A DNA stretch of 27,958 nt from assembly GCA_023212695.1 (NCBI GenBank), contig JALCCG010000273.1, positions 1 to 27,958 on the forward strand, written 5' to 3'. The translations under genes and the position numbers were made by a program. This stretch comes from Sporisorium sorghi. Taxonomy: Eukaryota > Basidiomycota > Ustilaginomycetes > Ustilaginales > Ustilaginaceae. The notes under the pieces are model-generated. The model did not search any database. It saw only the letters and a list, made by a program, of their open reading frames with translations, and was not told the DNA's origin. How positions within the stretch are numbered: position 1 is the stretch's first letter; each line of letters begins with the position of its first letter. Below, piece by piece: positions 1 through 7,367 of this stretch.

Positions 1-53
1 TCCCAATCTTCTTCAACAACAGGCCTTAATGTTACTCGTTGTCCGTATAGCAT
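1..53 (-). CDS. GNAT-family N-acetyltransferase, N-terminus only
   Basis: The gene starts with ATG at 51-53 on the minus strand, preceded by a GGAGGGG ribosome site (58-64), and leaves the window after 17 codons. The visible peptide MLYGQRVTLRPVVEEDW fits the usual opening of small GNAT acetyltransferases (a 'G..V.LRP...ED' start), which move an acetyl group from acetyl-CoA to an amine. No acetyl-CoA binding motif is in view, so substrate and completeness are unknown. It sits upstream of, and faces away from, repeat R1, as the other cassette genes do relative to their right-hand site. GNAT genes are frequent cassette cargo. Confidence 0.55.
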   Translation of the reverse strand, partial: MLYGQRVTLRPVVEEDW

Positions 54-130
54 ATTTCCCCTCCGTGTACTTAGATAGGTAATTATTTTAGCCCACAATT
101 ATAATAATAGATTTTATCTAGCAGTATGTC

Positions 131-302
131 ATATAACGTTTATGTGTTCCTGACGCCCCACCACCTTAGAGGAGTAAAGCGACTGGCCGCGATGCGGTTG
201 GGTGGTGCGGGTGTGACCGGCTGAATTTACCCTCGTCTCTTCCTCATCGGTCCGGACCAAGGATTGGCGAAGCCGATCCGCAGTGTGAATATGGTGTTAT
301 AT
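131..302. repeat. attC-like site R1
   Basis: Left box ATATAAC (131-137), right box GTTATAT (296-302), 172 bp. Inside are an H1 hairpin (arms around CCCCACCACC and GGTGGTGCGGG), a GACCGG-type H2 followed by the conserved CCAAGG, and H3, where GGAT.GGC pairs with GCC.ATCC around 261-280. The outer stem is the TGTGTTC-type left arm against GTGAATA. This is the longest of the repeats. Confidence 0.8.
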
Positions 303-328
303 GTTGTCGGGGGCCTTCCATGAGCTAC

Positions 329-790
329 TCACAAAATATTCTCCAACATCTTTCGATATTTATTAATTATCGGTTTGTCTGGAGGGCTTATTTCTTTTGG
401 TAGATCTTCAATATTAAAGAACTTTAAGTCAGTCACTTCCGTTTCTTCAATATTAATCTCTCCTCCGTATTCATTGCATAAATACACGGCAACAACATTA
501 TAAACTTCATCTCCATGGGGGTATTGATAATAAAGTTCTTTACCTGAAAAGACATCTAACAATCTAAGCTCTTTAGCTTTCAATCCTGTTTCCTCAAACA
601 ATTCTCTTCTTGCTACTTCTTCCATTGACTCACCAGGTTCAAGCGATCCTCCAGGCAATCCCCATAGTTCATTATCTTTTCTTAGCTGCATTAGAAGCCT
701 ATTTTGTTTATCAACTAATATAACGCAGGCTCCAGCCATAATTAACGGTCTGGTTCCTACGATTTTTCTTAAATCCATTATGTATCCCAT
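329..790 (-). CDS. Nudix hydrolase (cassette gene)
   Basis: A 153-residue member of the Nudix superfamily, which cleaves nucleoside diphosphates linked to another moiety, often as housecleaning enzymes. The Nudix box is complete at about residues 48-70: GGSLEPGE, then RRELFEETGL, which gives G-x5-E-x7-R-E-x2-E-E-x-G. I chose the ATG at 790 because AAGGGAGA lies 9 nt upstream. An in-frame ATG at 859 would add 23 residues but lies inside repeat R2, so it is probably a shadow. The gene is alone in its cassette between R1 and R2 and is AT-rich. It is intact. The substrate cannot be told from sequence. Confidence 0.9.
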   Translation of the reverse strand: MGYIMDLRKIVGTRPLIMAGACVILVDKQNRLLMQLRKDNELWGLPGGSLEPGESMEEVARRELFEETGLKAKELRLLDVFSGKELYYQYPHGDEVYNVVAVYLCNEYGGEINIEETEVTDLKFFNIEDLPKEISPPDKPIINKYRKMLENIL

Positions 791-838
791 GGATGTTCTC
801 TCCCTTGTCTTTTTAATTTTTGAATTTGCACCGATTGC

Positions 839-957
839 ATCTAACGTTCCTGTATTCATGAACCCCGAAGGGGTTGTCTGCTGAAATTCCTCCTCGAAAA
901 TCCATCTCGCAGACCCAGGCTCCGTTAAGGAGCCGCAGCTTGAATATTATGTTATAT
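839..957. repeat. attC-like site R2
   Basis: Boxes ATCTAAC (839-845) and GTTATAT (951-957), 119 bp. H1 is a short AACCCC/GGGGTT hairpin, H2 pairs GTCTGC with GCAGAC, and H3 pairs GGCTCC with GGAGCC. The outer stem is GTATTCA against TTGAATA. R9 and R11 have nearly the same layout and length, with different bases in the H3 loop. Confidence 0.85.
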
Positions 958-971
958 GTTGTTGGGGAACA

Positions 972-1502
972 TCATTGAATTAACTTACTAAGTTCTTCTC
1001 TAATCTCATAATTCAAACCATTCTTTTTCAATAAGTTTCTTATTAAATGTTTATCTACAATTTCTTTATATGTTTGTAAGTGACCTAAAATTAAATTCGA
1101 TTTCTCTTCTCTTCCCATTAAATAGTAGGCCACATACCAGATTTCAGGACTTGATATCTTTATTCCATCCCATGTTCTATTTCGAATATGAGATGTAGGT
1201 AAATGAACTACTTCTCCTTCATTGTAAAAAGCAAATCCACCAATTATATCTATTCTTAATGAAGTAATATGTATTCTATATTTACTTGCAAAAGGGTAGT
1301 CTCCACTATCCTGTTCTAGCCAATCATATCCATCTATAGCTTTAAGCAATATGTCTTTTGGACACTCAACCATGAAATCCCAATCATTCACTAAATCTGT
1401 TAACTTCAAATAATATAACATGCCACTTCCACCAAGAGAATAAGTTAACTTATTCTCTTCAAATCTTCTGATAATTGGTAAAATTTCTTGATGATCTATC
1501 AT
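972..1502 (-). CDS. Nucleotidyltransferase-like protein (cassette gene)
   Basis: A 176-residue protein with the marks of the minimal nucleotidyltransferase fold. GGSG at about residues 24-27 is followed after some 13 residues by DWDF (the paired aspartates), and LRIDIIG at about 82-88 supplies a possible third carboxylate. This resembles aminoglycoside/AbiEii-type nucleotidyltransferases, which transfer an NMP to a small molecule or to RNA or protein. The ATG at 1502 has a very strong AGGAGGGGG site just upstream. It is the only gene between R2 and R3 and is intact. No partner antitoxin gene sits in the cassette. The family call is by motif only; the substrate is unknown. Confidence 0.65.
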   Translation of the reverse strand: MIDHQEILPIIRRFEENKLTYSLGGSGMLYYLKLTDLVNDWDFMVECPKDILLKAIDGYDWLEQDSGDYPFASKYRIHITSLRIDIIGGFAFYNEGEVVHLPTSHIRNRTWDGIKISSPEIWYVAYYLMGREEKSNLILGHLQTYKEIVDKHLIRNLLKKNGLNYEIREELSKLIQ

Positions 1503-1535
1503 TGTTCCCCCTCCTAATATGTTTGCCCCAATTAC

Positions 1536-1618
1536 TTATAACGTTTCGACCCAGCTTATGCTGAGTGTCCGGCGAATGCGGACCAAGGGATGCCCGCACC
1601 GTGAATATATTGTTAACT
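1536..1618. repeat. attC-like site R3 (short form)
   Basis: Boxes TTATAAC (1536-1542) and GTTAACT (1612-1618), only 83 bp. It still keeps three small hairpins: CAGC/GCTG, GTCCG/CGGAC and GGG/CCC, plus the CCAAGG motif between the second and third. The right outer arm GTGAATAT is kept and the left arm is degenerate. It may show the minimum needed for a working site. Confidence 0.8.
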
Positions 1619-1632
1619 GATGTACTTGCCTT

Positions 1633-2208
1633 TTATTTAACTTTCATAAAATTAATAATTTCTATTAGGTCTCCCGCAGATGATCCTGAAATGTCTATAC
1701 TAGTTTGCTTTGTGCAAAGATCATCAAGTATCTGTGAGAAAGGTATCAATCCTACTCCTTGTTGAGATATATGTATAAGTTCTCTTTGATCTTTTACATT
1801 TCCATGAACTAGAATGTGTTTCCAGTTCGCATTAAGCATGAATCTATTACGCAATTTCACTTTTTTATCTGTTTCATATTTATTTCGAACCCAAGCAATA
1901 GCGCATTCTTTAATTTGTTGCTCATTTCTTAACTTGGCACTAGTTTTTGTGAGTGCTTTTAAATCTTCCATTAACTCTTTAGTAAGCTTGCTTATGTAAC
2001 CCACAGGTCTGACACTGACCTGTACTTCACAATGAATACAATCCCATGTATTTATATCTGTATTTTTAATTGCAAGAATATCAATTTCATCGATGTTTTC
2101 TTTAATACCACGGATCGTAAAATAACCATTTCTATTAAACCACTCTTCTACAAGTGTTTCTGCTTGCACTGCCATGTCATCACTCGTTTCATTTTTTTGA
2201 TCTTGCAA
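1633..2208 (-). CDS. PD-(D/E)XK-like hypothetical protein (cassette gene)
   Basis: 191 residues from a TTG start at 2208, or 180 from an ATG at 2175. Neither has a good ribosome site. The TTG lies only 8 bases from the cassette's core box, so the start is uncertain and translation may depend on sequence outside the cassette. The N-terminal half reads EEWFNRNGYFTIRG, then DEIDILAI, then HCEVQVS. The spacing of the D and the ExQ residues after an early Glu fits a PD-(D/E)XK nuclease-type fold with Q in place of K. The C-terminal half has no motif I recognise. It is intact and alone between R3 and R4. The nuclease role is inferred. Confidence 0.55.
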   Translation of the reverse strand: MQDQKNETSDDMAVQAETLVEEWFNRNGYFTIRGIKENIDEIDILAIKNTDINTWDCIHCEVQVSVRPVGYISKLTKELMEDLKALTKTSAKLRNEQQIKECAIAWVRNKYETDKKVKLRNRFMLNANWKHILVHGNVKDQRELIHISQQGVGLIPFSQILDDLCTKQTSIDISGSSAGDLIEIINFMKVK

Positions 2209-2215
2209 GTATTTC

Positions 2216-2376
2216 AGTTAACGTTAATGTATCTGCGAACCCGAGAGGCTTAAGGGAGCGTATGCGACCGGGTCCGAAGGACTTAGACTCGCAGGGTTGT
2301 TCGCAGAAACCACTTCCCTGCTTACCTCTTCTTGCGAACCAAGGGTAATGCCCGCAGCGTAGATACGATGTTATAT
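2216..2376. repeat. attC-like site R4
   Basis: Boxes AGTTAAC (2216-2222) and GTTATAT (2370-2376), 161 bp. A large H1 runs from AACCCGAGAGGCTTAAG to CTTAGACTCGCAGGGTT. H2 pairs TTCGCA with TGCGAA where other sites use GTCTGC/GCAGAC, a clear compensatory change. H3 pairs GGG with CCC around 2342-2353. The left box is the exact complement of the right box of R3, across the gene between them. Confidence 0.85.
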
Positions 2377-2424
2377 GCTGTCAGGTGCTTCTTGAAATAC
2401 CATAATAAAAATTTTCAATCTTTT

Positions 2425-3103
2425 TTATGACATTATAATTCCTTCAATTCCTCTAACTTTCTCAACTTCATCTTTATTCTCTGTCATAATGGCTCCCATT
2501 CCTTCATGTGCTACAGTAGATAACCACACTTGCCCATTCTTTAAGAAACATATATCTTCAAGTAATTCAGGTGTTAACCATTGGTATAAGCGCTCTGTTT
2601 TTCTTATTAAGATTTCTTTTAATTCTTGATTACAATCAAAATAATAAACATCTGCGTAATGTCCAAGTAAAGTTGTTCCCGGCCATTCGTCTTGTCTTCT
2701 TATTTATTTTACATATGGCTTTATCTCTCCAATAAATTTTTTATCGTTTTCATTTAGATCATGTTGGTCTCTTTTAACTAATAGAAGCTCATCACATATG
2801 CTAAATGCTACATTTAATAATTCTTTATATGTAGTCCCTTTTGGCTCTTCAAGAAATTCTTTCATAAGTTCTCCTTTTATGACTGGAGTTATTATTACAT
2901 GAGTAATTGCAGAATAAATACTTTTGATTTTCAATACCTTTTTTTCCTTTTCTGCATCATTATCATCAAAATAATCATGAAAATAACCTTGACCTAAATA
3001 GCGTGCCAAGGGAACGTTCAATCTAGCTAATGGATATATTGAAAAATATAGTGGAGTATAAGAATCACTATGTTTTTCTCTCCAATATACATGAACAAAG
3101 TAG
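2425..3103 (-). pseudogene. Cassette gene cut by IS and by an in-frame TAA
   Basis: One reading frame runs from the IS boundary at 3103 to a stop at 2425-2427, broken by a single TAA at 2704-2706. After the stop the same frame goes on for 93 codons with coding-like content, including DEWPGTTLL and, later, VWLSTVAHEG. I believe these belong to a family of small Bacillales proteins, but I cannot name it with confidence. A CAA-to-TAA change would explain the stop. The 5' end is lost: residues upstream of 3104 come from the IS, so any start codon around 3195 is false. The missing start is not found on the other side of the IS, so material was also deleted. No function is assigned. Confidence 0.65.
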
Positions 3104-4016
3104 ATCCTGGATTCCCGCTGAAGCATAACGAGTGAATACAAACAAGCATCCTGACCCCTCGTAAACACTGGGTTTTTGGTGTTTTTTCTTGTCAATATTC
3201 TCGCTACGCGTTGTAATAATACGTAACGAGGTGAGGCGAATATGGCGATTATCGTCTATCAAAAAGACAAACGTTCTGGAATTACTTATGCGTACGAATC
3301 CGTTTCATACTGGGACAAAGAGAAGAAGCAATCTCGCGCTAAACGCACGCTCATTGGGCGCGTCGATCCACATACCGGGGAGATCGTCCCGACAAACGAC
3401 AGGGGACGAAAAAAAATCTGCTTCAACTGTCGAAAAACGTGAGCCTATCCCATCTACCCATTGGCCAGGAAGTTTTATGGGGCTACCTATCTTTTCGATG
3501 CCATTAGAGAAATGCTTGGCATCATTCAAGATCTGAAGCAGTGCTTCCCTGCGCTAGCACAACAGATTCTTTCTACCGTCTATTACCTCATTCTTGAGGA
3601 GCACAACCCGCTTTACCGCTTTGAGATTACTACAACATTGATAAAGCTGCAGAGGATGAAAAAGCCTTTGATCGTCAATTGATCGGACTACGCAAGGAAC
3701 TGGAGTCTGGACATAGAGTTCCCGAGCATGAGTCGCTATACAAGAAATACTTTGAGGTGAAGACTACGCCTAAACGTGGAGCTCGTGAAGGTCAAGGAGG
3801 ATGCCGTCGCGAAAGCCAAACGTTATTACTTGCTATTTCGCTCTGGTGACATGAAACGAAGCAGGGCATTTTAGATAAGCTTGATGTCATTGAATGCTTT
3901 GAAGCACCCGGAGAGAAATGGCGTGCAGGCGAGCTTCTGGAGAAGCAAAAGGACATCTACATCAGTATGGGGGTTGAACCGCCTTCCTCGTTATGTGTTG
4001 GCGGGAATCCAGGATT
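3104..4016 (+). mobile_element. Degenerate IS element, IS1634-like
   Basis: Imperfect terminal inverted repeats mark the ends. ATCCTGGATTCCCGC at 3104-3118 is matched by the complement of GCGGGAATCCAGGAT near 4001-4015, and the pairing goes on inward through a CATAACG / CGTTATG block. The length, about 0.9 kb, is roughly half that of an intact element of this type. No clear target duplication is visible, which together with the missing 5' part of the neighbouring gene suggests that a deletion followed insertion. Confidence 0.8.
3242..4015 (+). pseudogene. IS1634-family transposase remnant
   Basis: The ATG at 3242 opens a typical transposase N-terminus (MAIIVYQKDKRSGITYAYES) that breaks by frameshift after about 60 codons. 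The next piece, around 3461-3640, includes GRKFYGATYLF-like residues and LSTVYYLILEEHNPLYRF. The catalytic middle is then missing, and C-terminal fragments occur around 3650-4000 in shifting frames (for example EDEKAFDRQLIGL and LDKLDVIECFE). At least two frameshifts, one large internal deletion and one stop make it inactive. It reads opposite to the cassettes. The family is named from the N-terminal resemblance; a wider IS4-type assignment is possible. Confidence 0.75.
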
Positions 4017-4026
4017 AACGTGGTTC

Positions 4027-4054
4027 GTTGAACTATCGCGTCCGATAGTTCAAC
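4027..4054. other. Perfect 12-bp hairpin beside the IS
   Basis: GTTGAACTATCG (4027-4038) and CGATAGTTCAAC (4043-4054) form a perfect stem with a 4-base loop. No T-run follows on either strand, so it is a poor intrinsic terminator. It lies between the IS right end and the 3' end of the broken epimerase gene. Confidence 0.6.
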
Positions 4055-4100
4055 AATCTACATCCGTAGGCAGTTCATGATGATACATTTAGCGAAGTAC

Positions 4101-4960
4101 TTATAGCTTATTCAGACTATCGGTAAAACCCGTCCGCCAAGTCGGGTATAGCGGTTTCCAGCCATATTCCTGACGGACCTTCCTGTTCGATGCCCCACGC
4201 TCCCATTCGTTGCTGTTCGAAAGAATTTCAGGAATAGGCGCCCCTATGGCTTGTGCATAAACCGGGAGCCAGTCTATTCCTCTCGCTGGTTCGTCATCTA
4301 CGATGTTCACTGGTCCAGAAGGCCATTGCAAAGCCAAAAGTGCTGCCTCAGCGGCATCCTCCACATGAAGAAAAGAAGTGACCCCTTCGGTTGCAGGAAC
4401 CTGCCTTTGATGAATTTGTTTTGCCATGTATCCATTAGGCTCGTACCAAGTGCCCGGACCATAGAACATTCCACACCTTAAAATTACTATTGCGGTATTT
4501 TCGTCACAGCACTTTCCAATGCTAATATGCCATCAATTGTCGATTTCCGGGGTTCTTCGGCAACTACATGTAAGGATACATCTTCGGTTGCCGGTCCCTC
4601 TCCCGGTTCATATGCCCAAGAAATGCTTTGGGCGATGATGCGTTTGACACCAGCCGAAAGGGCGGCATCTACTAAATTTTGTGTTCCTTCTTTACGTATC
4701 CTTGTATTGTCTGAAAAATTACGACTACTCAAAGAAGTCAATTGATGAATAACAACCTCGGGTTGAGATTCATCTAATGCTGACCGTATGGCCTCGCGAT
4801 CAAAGACATCAGCGATTAATGCTTTTGCTCTCGTATTCTCGATGATGGATTTTTTACTCTGACTTTGCGTAATTCCAATTACTTCATGACCTGCGCGAAT
4901 CAGTTTTGGAAGCAAGAAATATCCGACAGCTCCAGTAGCTCCAGCAACAAAAATTCTCAT
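4101..4960 (-). pseudogene. NAD-dependent epimerase/dehydratase, frameshifted
   Basis: An extended SDR of about 286 residues in two frames. The first half (4487-4960) starts at an ATG with a GGGAGGAGAGG site and has the Rossmann motif GATGAVG at residues 7-13. It ends falsely at ALESAVTKIPQ. The second half continues in another frame as NTAIVILRCGMFYGPGTWY..., with the usual late SDR region FLHVEDAAEAALLAL. One missing A in the run near 4502-4506 accounts for the break, so it could be a true mutation or a homopolymer sequencing error. The usual YxxxK active site is not obvious near the break. The role would be a sugar-nucleotide or small-molecule oxidoreductase. It is the last gene of the minus-strand block, 229 bp after its upstream neighbour, and a TATAAT-like box lies at 4999-5004. 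Confidence 0.8.
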
Positions 4961-5189
4961 GAACCTCTCCTCCCAATAATTTTGTATGATTAGGAAAGAT
5001 TATATACTATATCAAAATACAATAAATACTTGTTCATGTTTCCTGGCTTTTACGACTGCCATTGGCTCACTTCTTTATAATTCTAGGAACGTAATACGAC
5101 TGCTGATCCATGTCAGCAGCCGCGCATTAGATATTTATTCAGCAATCGTATTCGATTGGTTTAAAATACGCCTCACCCTGTCTTGTTAA

Positions 5190-5573
5190 TCAGCTGTAAT
5201 CTTCAATCAGACATATTTTCCCGTCTTCAATTCTAAATACCGATTTTCCTTTCAGTTGCATCTTGTCTCCTGTTTTAAATCCGTTCGGCAAATCAACGGC
5301 CAGTATCCCTTCATAATCAATGATCACTTCTATTTTGTCATCTATAGCACTGCATTCTATTATTGTCTGGCGACGACTAGAGAAAATCTCAGTTGACTTT
5401 TTAGCGAGCTTTTTAAACTCTTGGATGCCATTGGTCTCCATATTCATTTCACCGTTCGAAAAATTTCTGAACAGTATATCCTTATTTAAGAGTTTGATCA
5501 TCCCCGGGACATCCAACGAATTATAGGCCTCAACGTAATTATCAATGATTTCTTTGGTCTCTGAACAAATCAA
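5190..5573 (-). CDS. NTF2-like / SnoaL-like protein
   Basis: 127 residues, with the pattern of the NTF2-like superfamily (small cone-shaped alpha+beta proteins that act as isomerases, cyclases or ligand binders). The start has ETKEIIDNYVEAYNSLDVPGM, then LLNKDILFRNF, and late beta strands end in SVFRIEDGKICLIEDYS. I prefer a TTG start at 5573, since GGGGTGAT lies 7 nt upstream. An ATG at 5609 in frame adds 12 unusual residues and has no clear ribosome site. The gene follows the ABC pair by about 50 bp and is probably cotranscribed with it. No catalytic residues can be assigned. Confidence 0.65.
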   Translation of the reverse strand: MICSETKEIIDNYVEAYNSLDVPGMIKLLNKDILFRNFSNGEMNMETNGIQEFKKLAKKSTEIFSSRRQTIIECSAIDDKIEVIIDYEGILAVDLPNGFKTGDKMQLKGKSVFRIEDGKICLIEDYS

Positions 5574-5624
5574 AGTAATTATCACCCCGTATTGAAAAGA
5601 ATAGGTCATTAGCTTCTATAGCAT

Positions 5625-7367
5625 TCACTGCGTCATCCGCCACTCTCCTGCATCATGCTGCCTTCTCCACAGCCGGGCATACAGGCCATTAGTCGAAAGC
5701 AATTCGTCATGGCAACCTTGCTCCACGATCCGCCCATGATCCAGTACAACAATCTGATCTGCTTGCTGCACCGTCTTGAGCCGATGAGCGACAACGATGA
5801 CGGTTCGGCCTCGAACAAGCCGGTCGATCGCTTTCTGAATATCCGCTTCGTTCTCGGGATCGAGAGAAGCCGTTGCTTCATCTAGTAGAATGATCGGCGC
5901 ATTTTTCAGTATCGCCCTGGCAATGGAAATCCGCTGTTTTTCACCACCCGACAGTGTACTTCCTCCTTCGCCTACCATTGTGTTGTAACCGCCCGGCAAC
6001 TTCATAATAAAATCATGACAACAAGCAAGGCGCGCCGCTTCCTCGATTTCCTCGCGTGTTGCGTCACTTCGTCCGAACCGGATATTGCCTGCAATCGTAT
6101 CCTGAAAGAGGTATACATCCTGAAACACCATGGATACTTTGTGCAGCAACGTTTCCGGGTCCATATCACCAATATCCTCCCCGCCCATCGTCACCCTCCC
6201 CTTTTCCGGGTCGTAAAACCGGGCAATGAGCCGTAGAACGGTACTTTTGCCGCTGCCCGAAGGGCCGACCAATGCGGTGAAGGAACCTGCCGGCATGCTT
6301 ATGCTCACGTCTCTCAGGACCGGTTGATCCAGATAGCCAAACGTAACCTGTTTCAATTCGACATCATGATCTAAAGGCGGCTGCCCCTCTCCTTGCATGA
6401 CCGGCTCCCGTAAAAGCTGCACGATGCGTTCGCCCGATTGCTCAAGATAGCGAAACTCTGTATAGCCGGCGAGAGCTGTCGTCAGCGGATCGAATATTCG
6501 GGTTCCGATGATCAGGAACGCCACGAATGTGATGACATCCAGGCTTCCGCCGAGCAGCAGATGAACGCCAGCTATGACCATCAGGGTAAGACCGGCACGA
6601 ACACAGGCAACCGCGCTCAGTACAATCGGCCCCAGCATTCCTTCGAGGCGGATGCTCTGCCGCATCAATTCCTTAAATGACCCTTCTAGCCGGGTGAAAC
6701 GTTCTCCAGTCAAGTTATAAGCTTTGATCACACGGATTCCGTTCAAATATTCTTGAAGCCGACTTCCGGCGTCAATCTTGGCTCGCATATGCTGTGACCC
6801 GAGTTTGCGCTGGATGCTCGAAGTCAAGAGCACCAGCAGAATGGCCACTGGCAGCGCCGCGAACAGAGAAAGCGCCAAACGCCAGTCGAGGAAAAATAGG
6901 CCAGTCAAGGCCAGAACCAGCATGACGGCGGCCCCGAACATCTGTGGAACCAAATGGGAGATGCCGTGTTCCAGTACCGCAAAATCGCCTACCATCATAT
7001 TGGCCAGATCACCCGGATCTCGCTTGTTCAGGTACCCTAACGACAACTTGCGCACATGCTCAGCCAGTTGCGACCGTCCATCCGCCGCAGCGCTGTATGC
7101 ATCACGGTATTGGGCACGGTAGGCGGGAACTTCGCATGCGAACAAGAGAAGGAGCGAAACCGCCAGAGCTCCGCACACCCACCAGAGCCGTGCTATATCG
7201 AGCGGTATCTCGGGATAGACAAACGGGTTAAAGATTAATCTCGCCGCTTCCACCAACAGCACAAAAGGGATAACGCCTGCCAGATTGGCTGCGGTCGTAT
7301 AAAAAACAGGTTTGACAAGCGATCGCGGATTATCCGCCGTAATGTTGCGCAGCATGTTCATAATCAT
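5625..7367 (-). CDS. ABC transporter, permease-ATPase fusion, second subunit
   Basis: A half-size exporter of 580 residues: six predicted membrane segments in about 1-310, then an ATPase domain. Walker A GPSGSGKST is near residue 375, followed by the Q-loop in VFQDVYLF, the signature LSGGEKQ, Walker B IILLDEATASLDPE with its catalytic Glu, and the H-loop VAHRLKT. All key residues are present. The ATG at 7367 (or 7361) follows a G-rich site, AAGGGGGGGCGG, and lies inside the 3' end of the upstream ABC gene, so translation is probably coupled. An ATG at 7463 is unlikely. With its partner it should form a heterodimer in the cytoplasmic membrane. Overall style recalls the YbtPQ/IrtAB group of metallophore transporters, but the substrate is not shown. 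Confidence 0.88.
   Translation of the reverse strand: MIMNMLRNITADNPRSLVKPVFYTTAANLAGVIPFVLLVEAARLIFNPFVYPEIPLDIARLWWVCGALAVSLLLLFACEVPAYRAQYRDAYSAAADGRSQLAEHVRKLSLGYLNKRDPGDLANMMVGDFAVLEHGISHLVPQMFGAAVMLVLALTGLFFLDWRLALSLFAALPVAILLVLLTSSIQRKLGSQHMRAKIDAGSRLQEYLNGIRVIKAYNLTGERFTRLEGSFKELMRQSIRLEGMLGPIVLSAVACVRAGLTLMVIAGVHLLLGGSLDVITFVAFLIIGTRIFDPLTTALAGYTEFRYLEQSGERIVQLLREPVMQGEGQPPLDHDVELKQVTFGYLDQPVLRDVSISMPAGSFTALVGPSGSGKSTVLRLIARFYDPEKGRVTMGGEDIGDMDPETLLHKVSMVFQDVYLFQDTIAGNIRFGRSDATREEIEEAARLACCHDFIMKLPGGYNTMVGEGGSTLSGGEKQRISIARAILKNAPIILLDEATASLDPENEADIQKAIDRLVRGRTVIVVAHRLKTVQQADQIVVLDHGRIVEQGCHDELLSTNGLYARLWRRQHDAGEWRMTQ

Larger units (their letters stand above)
1..3103 (-). mobile_element. 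Distal segment of integron-like cassette array
   Basis: This segment holds cassettes separated by attC-like repeats R1-R4, all reading on the minus strand. It starts inside a GNAT gene at the left edge and ends where an IS remnant cuts a cassette gene at 3103/3104. The repeats are of the same family as R5-R11 near the recombinase, so this piece probably belonged to the same array before the non-cassette block at 3.1-15.4 kb came between them. The joining of the two pieces is inferred; the repeat family is seen directly. Confidence 0.75.

Noticed and set aside
131..302. R1-type repeats as MITEs or as riboswitch/ncRNA genes
   Set aside because: End boxes match across the genes and not across the repeats, which a MITE would not produce. 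The repeats lie both before and after unrelated genes without a fixed distance to a start codon, so a leader RNA is less likely than a recombination site.
791..859. N-terminal extension of the Nudix protein from the ATG at 859
   Set aside because: The extra codons run into repeat R2 and the internal ATG at 790 has a proper ribosome site.
3104..3195. Start of the truncated cassette gene at 3195
   Set aside because: Those codons are the complement of the IS terminal sequence, so the apparent start is created by the insertion.
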